Origin: Chitinophaga sancti
GTDB taxonomy: Bacteria > Bacteroidota > Bacteroidia > Chitinophagales > Chitinophagaceae
Reading direction: 5' to 3'
Length of the DNA: 64,000 bases
Assembly (NCBI RefSeq): GCF_034424315.1
Contig: NZ_CP139972.1
Location: 7,386,501-7,450,500 of the forward strand
The notes beneath the pieces were generated by a model that was not told the origin of the DNA, did not search any database, and was given only the letters and a program-made list of their open reading frames with translations. A program made the translations under genes and the position numbers. Of the stretch, positions 36,370 to 44,396 are shown piece after piece. Each line of letters begins with the position of its first letter. The stretch's first letter is position 1.

Positions 36370-37740
36370 TTATGCCATTAATGTGGAATATGCGACCCTG
36401 GTAAAAGCGCCTGCAGGCTTATGGCAGAGCGGACACTGATAGTGGCTGGTTATTAGCTCAAATGGGGTATTGGGCATGATTTCCTGTTCAGGATCTCCGA
36501 TCTGTTCATCATAAATACTCAGGCATGCAGGACACTGATGCACATATTTTTCTACAGGTGGTGCCGGTGCTGTATGCGCTGCAACATAGCCTGGCAGCGG
36601 ATCGTCGGTATTGTGTCTTTCATAAAAGTATTTGCAGAGTGAGGTGATATACGGCCCCAGATGCTCTTTGGCTACACCTGAACGGTAATTGATCAGTGTA
36701 CCGGAATTAGGATTGAAGTCCGGCGTATAGCTGATATCGTAGCGCAGCTGTCCTTTGAGCGCTGTCTTGTATTTCGCCTCCTGCTGTGTGATCACAATAC
36801 CTCCAAAGCAATGATGCCCTACACTGAAGCAAAGCCCGTAAGTACGTACATCCGCACTATCAAAGTGCCTGATGATGTGGCGTTTGAGTACCAGAGCATC
36901 TTCATTGTTATCCGGAATCTGCCAGTTCAGTTCATTGGCCGCATGTCTTACATTGATACCATACTTCCCTAAAAGATAATCCCAGAGCGGGCGGTGCTCC
37001 TGTTCAATATTCCTGATGATCAGTGATTTCCAGGGTGTAGCATAGAGCTGCCCTGTCTTCGTTTCAAGGCAGATATGACAAAGTCCTTTCAAAAACGAAA
37101 CAGGAAAGTATTCATTGCGGCGGTAAATGCCCAGCCAGTAATACTGGTCGTATTTATTAAAGCCTTCGTAGTAAGGCAGGTGAAAGTCTGGTAGTTTCAG
37201 GTCTTTCTCCACAGGCACGCCGGTAACAGGTTCGTTGTTCAGCAGCTGTGTTTCCAGCTGTTTGCTTAACTCACCAATATGATTGGTATACAATAATTCC
37301 GGCCAGGCAAAGAGCTGATTACTCTTAGGGTAGCGGATCACAAGGTGCCAGTAATTAGGCTGTGTGCCAGCTATCCAGTTCAGGTGCCCTGTAAAGAAAG
37401 GGGTGAAGCTGTTCCGGCTGTCACATACATTGATCTTGAGTTTGGGCTCCCAGTTCAGCATTTCGAAGACATCTTTATAGATCCCTTCAGACAACCAGCT
37501 GTTAGCAATGAAGATCCCGGTGGCAGGATATGAACTGATGATATTAGGTGTCGTGCTGACATGATCCCCGAATAATGGGGCTGTTTTGGCAGATACTTCG
37601 ATGATCAGTTGTTGCCGCTGTCCAAAGCGGACATCAGAGATCTTTGCCGCTTCCGCAATCTCTAATATAGACAGGAGATAACCGGGAGAGATGATTCCCC
37701 CGGGGAAATTGATCTGTATGGTTTGCGTTTTCTTTAGCAT
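36370..37740 (-). CDS. Nitrite/sulfite-reductase-like protein with C-terminal rubredoxin domain
   Basis: The protein has 456 residues. Residues 1 to about 390 look like a diverged nitrite/sulfite reductase scaffold: the ferredoxin-like half-domain INFPGGIISPGYLLSILEIA, then VRFGQRQQLIIE. The paired cysteines that hold siroheme and the 4Fe-4S cluster (C-x5-C and C-x3-C) are missing; the nearest Cys cluster is CFSVGHHCFGG. The C-terminal 55 residues form a rubredoxin-type iron site with CPAC and CPLC. The protein is therefore unlikely to reduce nitrite and could pass electrons to the nitrate reductase. Its gene overlaps the fused nitrate reductase gene by 7 bp, so the two are translationally linked. 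Role inferred. Confidence 0.75.
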   Translation of the reverse strand: MLKKTQTIQINFPGGIISPGYLLSILEIAEAAKISDVRFGQRQQLIIEVSAKTAPLFGDHVSTTPNIISSYPATGIFIANSWLSEGIYKDVFEMLNWEPKLKINVCDSRNSFTPFFTGHLNWIAGTQPNYWHLVIRYPKSNQLFAWPELLYTNHIGELSKQLETQLLNNEPVTGVPVEKDLKLPDFHLPYYEGFNKYDQYYWLGIYRRNEYFPVSFLKGLCHICLETKTGQLYATPWKSLIIRNIEQEHRPLWDYLLGKYGINVRHAANELNWQIPDNNEDALVLKRHIIRHFDSADVRTYGLCFSVGHHCFGGIVITQQEAKYKTALKGQLRYDISYTPDFNPNSGTLINYRSGVAKEHLGPYITSLCKYFYERHNTDDPLPGYVAAHTAPAPPVEKYVHQCPACLSIYDEQIGDPEQEIMPNTPFELITSHYQCPLCHKPAGAFTRVAYSTLMA

Positions 37741-40700
37741 GGTTGTAATACCTTTTCGAGGATCGCCTTTACTTCCGGTCTGCAGCTACCGCAGCCCGCA
37801 CCTGCGCCAGTGGCCTGGCAAACAGTTTCCAGCGTATGCATTCCTTCTTTGATCTTTTCTTTTATATTGCCTTCGCCCACACTGCCACAGCTGCAAATGA
37901 GTTTTCCTATTACAGGTGTGGCTTTCTTGTTAGACCGCAACAAGGCTAATCGTTTCTCAGATAATTCAATCTTGTTGGCAATCAGGTCTCTGAACTCCAG
38001 GAATTCGGACTTGTCACCGATCAGGATAGCGCCAATGAGGCGGTCATTGTGAATGACACACTTTTTATAATAGCGTTTTGATTTGTCGATGAACACCACT
38101 TCTTCATAAGCAGGATCATTCGGTGTTTCTACTGTACCCATGGCGCAAAGATCTGTGCCATGCATCTTCAGGATGTTCATAAAGAGTGAACCCTGGTAAT
38201 AAGTACTGATATCGCCGCTCAGAAATTTCGCTACCACAGCAGCCTGTTGCTCTGCAGCAGCAGTGATACCATAGAGCGTACCTTTGAACTCTGCGATTTC
38301 GCCGATAGCAAATACGTCAGGATCGCTGGTTTGCATATAATCATTGACGATCACGCCCCTGTTGCAGTTAAGCTGCGAAGCCTGTGCCAGCTCTATGTTT
38401 GGTGTAGTGCCTATGGACAACACCACTGCCTGGCAGGGCACATGACGACCACTTTTTAAGCGGATGCCATCTAAGTGCTGTATGCCGGTAAATCTTTCTA
38501 TCTCATCATTGTACAAGATTTCAATACCTCTGTCAGTCAGTTCTTCGTACAATAACTGGCTACCTAATTTATCCAGTTGTGCAGACATGAGGCGGGAAGT
38601 ACGTTGTAATACGCCTACTTCTATCCCGATCTCCCGCAGAGAGGCGGCGAGTTCTATACCCAGGAGCCCTCCACCCGCAATCATCACCTTTCCTTTGGCG
38701 GGATCTATATGTTTCATAAAAGCATCGGCATCCAGGCGGTTACGCATGGTGAACACACCGGGTAAGGGTGGCACTCCTTTGAGCATGGCAGCCCTGGAAC
38801 CCATGGCCAGGATCAGGATATCGTACTGGTGCTCGTTGCCCAGGCTATCGGTGACTGTCTTGTTCCTGCGATCAATGTCTACAATGCTGATGCCCCTGAG
38901 CAGGTTGACATTTAAGGAAGCTTCTTCTTCATCCGTCATTTTTACTAATTGCTGCCATTGCTGGGTACCACTGATATAGTCAGGCAGCATCACCCTGTTA
39001 TAGAAAGGAAAGTTCTCCTTGCTGAATACGGTGATATCATCAGTGGTATTGAGTGCGCGATAGGATTTTACAAATCCGCAGGCACCGGCTCCCGCACCAA
39101 TGATGAGGATGCGCTGTGCAGGCTTTTGATAACGTTGTACCTGCACAGCACTGTATTTAAGGTCAGGTTGTTTTGAAATAGGATCTACCAGTGTATGCGT
39201 TAGGTTATTGGCCCTGTTCAGGTCACTGTTCAGGGTTTTGCCCCAGTGCATGGGCAGGAATACAACACCTTTTTTGATGTTGCTGCTGATCTGTACTTTC
39301 ACACGTACGTTACCGTTATCATTGAAAACTTCTGCAATATCATCTGCTTTGATATCTCTTTCAGCAGCATCTTCAGGATGAATTTCCAGCAGTGGAGCAG
39401 GAATGTGTTGTTTGAGTTTACTCACTTTCCCAGTCTTACTCATGGTATGCCACTGATCGCGGATGCGGCCTGTGGTAAGTATGAGCGGGAGTTCCGGGTC
39501 AGGAGGTGTTGAATTATTTCCATCCGGGAAGGAATGGATCATTGCCTTACCGGTTTTGGTATAGAAGCTATGATCTGTGAAAAGGCGTGGTGTACCATAG
39601 TCCTTAGCTCCCTGTGGATAAGGCCATTGCACGCTACGTTTTTCCTGTAAGGTAGTATAGTTAAGACCACTTACATCTATGTTGGTACCAGCTGTGAGGC
39701 GGCAATGTTCGGCATAGATAGCGGCTGCATTTTCGTAGTCAAAGCCATGGAAGCCCATTTTGCGGGCAAAGCGACAGATGATTTCTGCATCAGGCAGTGC
39801 TTCGCCGGGGGGCGTGGTTAGTTTTTGCAGGTAACTGATACGACGTTCTGCATTGGTCATAGTACCTTCCTTTTCTGTCCAGGCAGCAGCAGGAAGTATG
39901 ACATCTGCATATTGCAGGGTTTCAGGACGATTGGATATTTCCTGTACCACTACAAACTTTGCTTTCTTTAATGCAGCTTCTGCCAGGCGTGCATCAGGTA
40001 AGCTTACGAGGGGGTTTGTGCACATGATCCAGATGGCTTTCAGTTTACCATCGTTCAATGCAGTGAACATCTCTGTAGCGGTGAGACCGGGTTTTTCAGA
40101 AAGAGGAACACCGCCCCAGAATTCCTCTACTTCTTTACGATGTGCAGGATTGTCCAGAACACGATGTGCCGGCAATAGGTTGGATAAGCCGCCTACTTCG
40201 CGGCCCCCCATGGCATTGGGCTGACCTGTGAGTGAGAAGGGGCCTGCACCGGGTTTACCTATCTGCCCTGTGATAAGATTCAGATTGATCAGACTCAGGT
40301 TTTTACGCACACCTACTACGCTTTGATTGAGGCCCATGGTCCAGAGGGTCATGAAGCCTGAAGCGTTGCCAATCATGGTTGCTGCTTCGTAAATAGCTGC
40401 TGCTGGTATATCGCAGATATCCGCAGCACTGGCTATACTCCGTTCCATCACAATATCCCTGTATTGCTGAAACCCATCTGTATGATCGCGAATGAATGAG
40501 GGATCGACATGGCCCTGTTCTATCAGGATACGACCAATGGCGTGGTGTAATACAATGTCAGTACCCGGATGGATCTGCAAATGGAGATCTGCTGTAGCGC
40601 AACTTTGTGTAACACGGGGATCGCTGACGATGATCTTCAGATCAGGATTGGCAGCTTTAGCAGCTTCCACACGGCGCCAGAGAATGGGATGACACCATGC

Positions 40701-41222
40701 AGGATTGGCACCGGCCACGAATATACAGTCAGCGAGTTCAAGGTCATCGTAAGCGCCGGGTACACTGTCTTCGCCGAGCGCCAGCTTGTAAGCAGCAACA
40801 GCGCTGCTCATACAGAGCCGTGAATTGGTATCGATATTATTACTCCCGATGAATCCTTTGATGAGTTTATTAACTACATAGTATTCTTCGGTAAGGCATT
40901 GCCCGGATGCGTAGAAGGCTACAGCATCCGGGCCATATTGTTGAATGAGTTGTGTAAACACGGCAGCCGTGCGGTCCAGTGCCTGATCCCACGATACGCG
41001 TTGCCTGGGTAAGTGGCGGTTGTAGCGCATTTCAGGATAATGTAACCGGTCGCTGGTATCCATGACGGTATAGTGCAGGTTCATCCCTTTGGAGCAGAGC
41101 ATGCCCCTGTTCACAGGATGATCTTTATCTCCTTCTACCTGGATTTTTCCCTGACGGTCCTGATGCACAACAATTCCGCATCCTACTCCGCAATAGCAAC
41201 AGGTTGTTTTATATGCAGCCAT
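37734..41222 (-). CDS. nasA: Assimilatory nitrate reductase fused to NAD(P)H flavoprotein and [2Fe-2S] module
   Basis: The protein has 1162 residues. The N-terminal [4Fe-4S] site is C8/C11/C15 with C43. The molybdopterin domain follows, with the Mo-ligand Cys137 in TNSRLCMSSAV and the dinucleotide-binding end IHPEDAAERDIKADDIAEVF at about residues 610-630. After about residue 700 a second enzyme begins: RILIIGAGAGACGFVKSYRA (FAD), IAGGGLLGIELAASLREIGI (NAD) and FAIGEIAEFKGTLYGI, like the N-terminal half of NirB. A BFD-type [2Fe-2S] domain ends the protein (ICSCGSVGEGN, then CQATGAGAGCGSCRPEV). NasA and a NasB-like electron-input protein are thus one chain. It would reduce nitrate to nitrite in the cytosol with NAD(P)H. 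Its first 40 bp overlap the narK end. Confidence 0.9.
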   Translation of the reverse strand: MAAYKTTCCYCGVGCGIVVHQDRQGKIQVEGDKDHPVNRGMLCSKGMNLHYTVMDTSDRLHYPEMRYNRHLPRQRVSWDQALDRTAAVFTQLIQQYGPDAVAFYASGQCLTEEYYVVNKLIKGFIGSNNIDTNSRLCMSSAVAAYKLALGEDSVPGAYDDLELADCIFVAGANPAWCHPILWRRVEAAKAANPDLKIIVSDPRVTQSCATADLHLQIHPGTDIVLHHAIGRILIEQGHVDPSFIRDHTDGFQQYRDIVMERSIASAADICDIPAAAIYEAATMIGNASGFMTLWTMGLNQSVVGVRKNLSLINLNLITGQIGKPGAGPFSLTGQPNAMGGREVGGLSNLLPAHRVLDNPAHRKEVEEFWGGVPLSEKPGLTATEMFTALNDGKLKAIWIMCTNPLVSLPDARLAEAALKKAKFVVVQEISNRPETLQYADVILPAAAWTEKEGTMTNAERRISYLQKLTTPPGEALPDAEIICRFARKMGFHGFDYENAAAIYAEHCRLTAGTNIDVSGLNYTTLQEKRSVQWPYPQGAKDYGTPRLFTDHSFYTKTGKAMIHSFPDGNNSTPPDPELPLILTTGRIRDQWHTMSKTGKVSKLKQHIPAPLLEIHPEDAAERDIKADDIAEVFNDNGNVRVKVQISSNIKKGVVFLPMHWGKTLNSDLNRANNLTHTLVDPISKQPDLKYSAVQVQRYQKPAQRILIIGAGAGACGFVKSYRALNTTDDITVFSKENFPFYNRVMLPDYISGTQQWQQLVKMTDEEEASLNVNLLRGISIVDIDRRNKTVTDSLGNEHQYDILILAMGSRAAMLKGVPPLPGVFTMRNRLDADAFMKHIDPAKGKVMIAGGGLLGIELAASLREIGIEVGVLQRTSRLMSAQLDKLGSQLLYEELTDRGIEILYNDEIERFTGIQHLDGIRLKSGRHVPCQAVVLSIGTTPNIELAQASQLNCNRGVIVNDYMQTSDPDVFAIGEIAEFKGTLYGITAAAEQQAAVVAKFLSGDISTYYQGSLFMNILKMHGTDLCAMGTVETPNDPAYEEVVFIDKSKRYYKKCVIHNDRLIGAILIGDKSEFLEFRDLIANKIELSEKRLALLRSNKKATPVIGKLICSCGSVGEGNIKEKIKEGMHTLETVCQATGAGAGCGSCRPEVKAILEKVLQPC

Positions 41223-42481
41223 GATTTCGCAGGTTTACTGATGAATCTTGTAAGCATCACAATGAGCGAGACAGCTATTACGATGTAGCCAATGTATGTG
41301 AAGGCTTGTATATAGGAGATAGATTCGGACTTAAACAGGAAGCCGAAGAGCATACCTCCCAGGTTGCCACCTGCGCCTACGATACCACTTACCAGTCCGA
41401 TGTTTTTTTCATTGATGAAAGGTACGATGCCGTAAGTAGCGCCATTGGCCATTTTGAGAAAGAGCGCGAAGCTGAGCATTGAAATAATAGCGAGTGTAAG
41501 GTTTCCTGCCTGTGCGAAGAATAGCAAGCCTATTCCTTCCAGTAATAATACAATCGCCAGCAGACGGCCTTTTCCTTTCAGGCCAAAGCGTGCACCTACC
41601 TTATCAGAAACGATACCACCCATGGCACGGGCAAAGAGGTTCATGAATCCAAATACACCTGCCCAGAATCCTGCGCTGCCCTGGGATAAATGAAAGGTAT
41701 CCACAAAGTGAAGTGAAGCCACATTATCGAAGGTGATCTCCATGCCAAAGCACATGGCATAAGCAAGTGTCAGTGCCCAGATGCGCCAGTCAGCAAGAAT
41801 GGAATAATCAGTTTTGCTTTCACTGGCATGATGATTTATCTCATCGAAATTACCGTTCGGTGTATCTTTTGTAAAGCGGGCATACAGGAATGCTACGATC
41901 AGCATCATGATGCCGGGAATGATCATTGCGTACCGCCATGCTTCAGACTTCGTAAATCCAAAGCCTACTATTGTTGCGAAAATAACCGGCATCACCATGT
42001 TTGTCACCCCACCACCCAGGTTACCCCATCCACCGGTTACTGCATTGGCAGTGCCTTTGATATTTGCTGCAAACATCATGGAAGTATGATATTGTGTAAC
42101 TACAAAGGAGGCACCTATCACGCTGATGGCTAAGCGAAAAAGGAGGAAGGTGGTATAATCCCTGCTCAGGCCTACAAGAAACACTGGTAGTGAACCAGCA
42201 ATCAGCAAACGGATAGCCGTTCTGCGCGGACCCCATATATCACAGAGTTTACCTATGATAAGGCGGGCAAGGATGGTACCCGATACAGAGGCAATAATAA
42301 TATTGCCTACCTGTGCCTTGGAGAGGCCCAGGTCTTCACGGATGGTTGGCATAAGCGGTGCAAGACCGAACCAGCCAAAGAAGCAAACAAAGAACATGAG
42401 CCATGTAATGTGAAAGGTGCGCATGTTAATGCTATTCAGAGAGAATAGCGGGAGAGTTGTGAGCTGGTTGTTTTGCGACAT
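41183..42481 (-). CDS. narK: Nitrate/nitrite transporter, NarK/NasA family (MFS)
   Basis: The protein has 432 residues and 12 membrane segments. Both nitrate-signature loops are visible: AVTGGWGNLGGGVTNMVMP in the fifth helix region and VSGIVGAGGNLGGMLFGFLF in the eleventh. The first helix has TWLMFFVCFFGWFGLAPLMP. It imports nitrate, or exchanges it with nitrite, across the inner membrane. It overlaps the start of the fused nitrate reductase by 40 bp in another frame. It follows the porin gene by 113 bp, a gap with a small palindrome (AACCGGTT, 42537-42544). Confidence 0.95.
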   Translation of the reverse strand: MSQNNQLTTLPLFSLNSINMRTFHITWLMFFVCFFGWFGLAPLMPTIREDLGLSKAQVGNIIIASVSGTILARLIIGKLCDIWGPRRTAIRLLIAGSLPVFLVGLSRDYTTFLLFRLAISVIGASFVVTQYHTSMMFAANIKGTANAVTGGWGNLGGGVTNMVMPVIFATIVGFGFTKSEAWRYAMIIPGIMMLIVAFLYARFTKDTPNGNFDEINHHASESKTDYSILADWRIWALTLAYAMCFGMEITFDNVASLHFVDTFHLSQGSAGFWAGVFGFMNLFARAMGGIVSDKVGARFGLKGKGRLLAIVLLLEGIGLLFFAQAGNLTLAIISMLSFALFLKMANGATYGIVPFINEKNIGLVSGIVGAGGNLGGMLFGFLFKSESISYIQAFTYIGYIVIAVSLIVMLTRFISKPAKSWLHIKQPVAIAE

Positions 42482-42594
42482 AGTGCAATGAGTTTTTTTT
42501 GGTTGAGTGATGGCATGGTGATACCGTAACCGAATAAACCGGTTAATTTTTCTTTTGATTCAATCTTATTTTTCGGAACGGCTTTCTTAATCTT

Positions 42595-43950
42595 TTACTT
42601 GAAAATGAAATCCGGTTTGATGATGATCATTAAGTAAGCCCAGTTACTATTGCTTTTGGCGTTTGCGACATTTTTAACGCCTGCGGATGTTAATGCATTT
42701 GTGCTCCAGAAATGGCTATAGCCGGCTTCGAAGCTCACTACTTTTGTAAGTGCAAGGTTGCCAACTATATCCAGCTCTTCCCCAAAGCGACGGGTGTCAT
42801 ACCCTGGAATTTCACTGCTGGCGAGGAATTCATGAATATCCCCGGTCAATGTCCATTTGGTATTTGGTTTGAACTTCGTTTTGAGATAGTAGTCCTGCAG
42901 GCCCCTGTTGCCAAACGGACTGCCTACATAGAAGTAGTCCATATAGCCCCAGTATTTATGTGGGGTACCATAAAGGAAGTCGAAGGCATTGCTGGTCTTG
43001 CCATCTGAAGAAGTACCTCCTGTTGCAAAGTCCAGACCCGTTCCTGCGCTGAAAGGTTTAGTTAGCTGGTACATGAAGTTTGCATTCAGGGTAGCTGCAC
43101 TCAGTTTCAGACCGGTAGCACCATGTCCGAACTGGTAGTAGCCGGAGGCTGATACCGTCCACCTGTCGAAGGTGTTGGTGTAAAACAGCCCGGTGGTCAA
43201 ACGGGTCTGTGTAGCCTGTTCGTATACTTTTGTCGCTACCCCATTCACCGTATCTGTGTGATACCTGGAAAACTGGTCAGCGAAGAAGAGGAAGGACATA
43301 TTTCCTTTCTTAAATTTCTTGCCGGCATAGAGGAATTCCATGCCTTTGTACATGGTACCTGCATTGGTGGTAGCGGTATAGTTGCCCGGAGGGGTTTCAT
43401 TATAGATCGTACCGCTTGTGTTTTCCTTGTTCTGGTTAAAGCCGCCTCCCAGGTGTAACTGGAAAGGACCTGTTTCATACTTCAGGATAGCAGCATCATG
43501 GCGGCGACCTTGTTGCAGCCAGTCCAGGTTACCTAATAACCGCATATCGTCATAGGCGATTTCCTGTCTGCCGACTTTCAGGTTCAGTATTTTGTTTTTG
43601 TACACGGTGTCCAGCAGCATGACTTCTGCCCAGGCTTCGTGTACCATCAGGCCATTGAGGTCCTGTGTTGTCGTTCTGTTAATCATAGATACATCCTGGC
43701 CCCATACTCTTACGTCCTGGATAGTAGCGCCCAGTTTAAAACGGTAACCGGTGAACCCTGCCATGAGGCGGGTACGCTGAGATGTAAATACGGCGGGATT
43801 CGATCCCTGTGGAAGCGGAGCTCCCTGTCCATCACGATACTCAGTACGGGTTCTCAATTGTGCCCCGATAGAAAATTGCGCATCTGCGTTGAGGTAGGAG
43901 ATGGCGCTTAGTAAAATGGAGAATGCTCCGGCGCGGAACAGTAGCTTCAT
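42595..43950 (-). CDS. Outer-membrane beta-barrel, alginate-export-like
   Basis: The protein has 451 residues with a signal peptide (LLFRAGAFSILLSAISYLNA|DAQ). The mature part is a long series of amphipathic beta strands with alternating aromatic residues: FSIGAQLRTRTEYRDGQGAP, NLKVGRQEIAYDDMRLLGNL, GRRHDAAILKYETGPFQLHL and a C-terminal strand ending in Phe-Lys. The GRQEI.YDD.RL.G pattern is characteristic of the alginate export/AlgE-like porin family in Bacteroidota. Here it sits between nirD and narK in a nitrate operon, so it probably lets nitrate or nitrite through the outer membrane; that role is inference from position only. Confidence 0.85.
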   Translation of the reverse strand: MKLLFRAGAFSILLSAISYLNADAQFSIGAQLRTRTEYRDGQGAPLPQGSNPAVFTSQRTRLMAGFTGYRFKLGATIQDVRVWGQDVSMINRTTTQDLNGLMVHEAWAEVMLLDTVYKNKILNLKVGRQEIAYDDMRLLGNLDWLQQGRRHDAAILKYETGPFQLHLGGGFNQNKENTSGTIYNETPPGNYTATTNAGTMYKGMEFLYAGKKFKKGNMSFLFFADQFSRYHTDTVNGVATKVYEQATQTRLTTGLFYTNTFDRWTVSASGYYQFGHGATGLKLSAATLNANFMYQLTKPFSAGTGLDFATGGTSSDGKTSNAFDFLYGTPHKYWGYMDYFYVGSPFGNRGLQDYYLKTKFKPNTKWTLTGDIHEFLASSEIPGYDTRRFGEELDIVGNLALTKVVSFEAGYSHFWSTNALTSAGVKNVANAKSNSNWAYLMIIIKPDFIFK

Positions 43951-44024
43951 AAATCCTGGTTGAGTGGTGTTAGTTACAATTGTTTCACTGTAGTCATTCA
44001 GTACATGACAGGTACAATCGTAAT

Positions 44025-44396
44025 TTACATGATCGCTACCGGATTATATACTCCTATATATACTTTATTTTCAATCACTTTCACCGGGTAAGTAGTGATG
44101 CTGCATTCATGTTCATCGGTAAGGCAGCGTCCGTCTTTCAGTGAAAAGGTCTTTTTATGGAAGGGGCAGGCCACTTTGGGCTCTCCTTCCTGGGTGCCTG
44201 TCATGCCTCGGCTCAGGGCCATTTGCTGGCGGTGTGGGCAAAGGTTCTGGGTGGCATACCATTCGTTTCTGCGGGCAAAGTAGAACAGGGCTATCTGTTC
44301 ATCGCCCAGTTTTACACATACGCCACCATTAGCAGGCACGTCGGTGGTGTGGCAGGCAAGTACCCAATCTTTCTGTGTGTCTGTAGTTACTTCCAT
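44025..44396 (-). CDS. nirD: Nitrite reductase small subunit, Rieske-type
   Basis: The protein has 123 residues. The Rieske [2Fe-2S] ligands are Cys53/His55 (LCPHRQ) and Cys77/His80 (ACPFHKKTFSL), followed by GRCLTDEHECSITTYPVKV, as in NirD. It supports the NAD(P)H nitrite reductase NirB, which makes ammonium from nitrite in the cytosol. The start overlaps the nirB stop by 10 bp, so both are made together. In some NirD proteins the cluster ligands are lost; here they are intact. Confidence 0.94.
   Translation of the reverse strand: MEVTTDTQKDWVLACHTTDVPANGGVCVKLGDEQIALFYFARRNEWYATQNLCPHRQQMALSRGMTGTQEGEPKVACPFHKKTFSLKDGRCLTDEHECSITTYPVKVIENKVYIGVYNPVAIM

Noticed and set aside
42537..42544. 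AACCGGTT palindrome upstream of narK as an operator
   Set aside because: An 8-bp palindrome is too short to support alone and does not resemble the Crp/Fnr-like sites near nirB.
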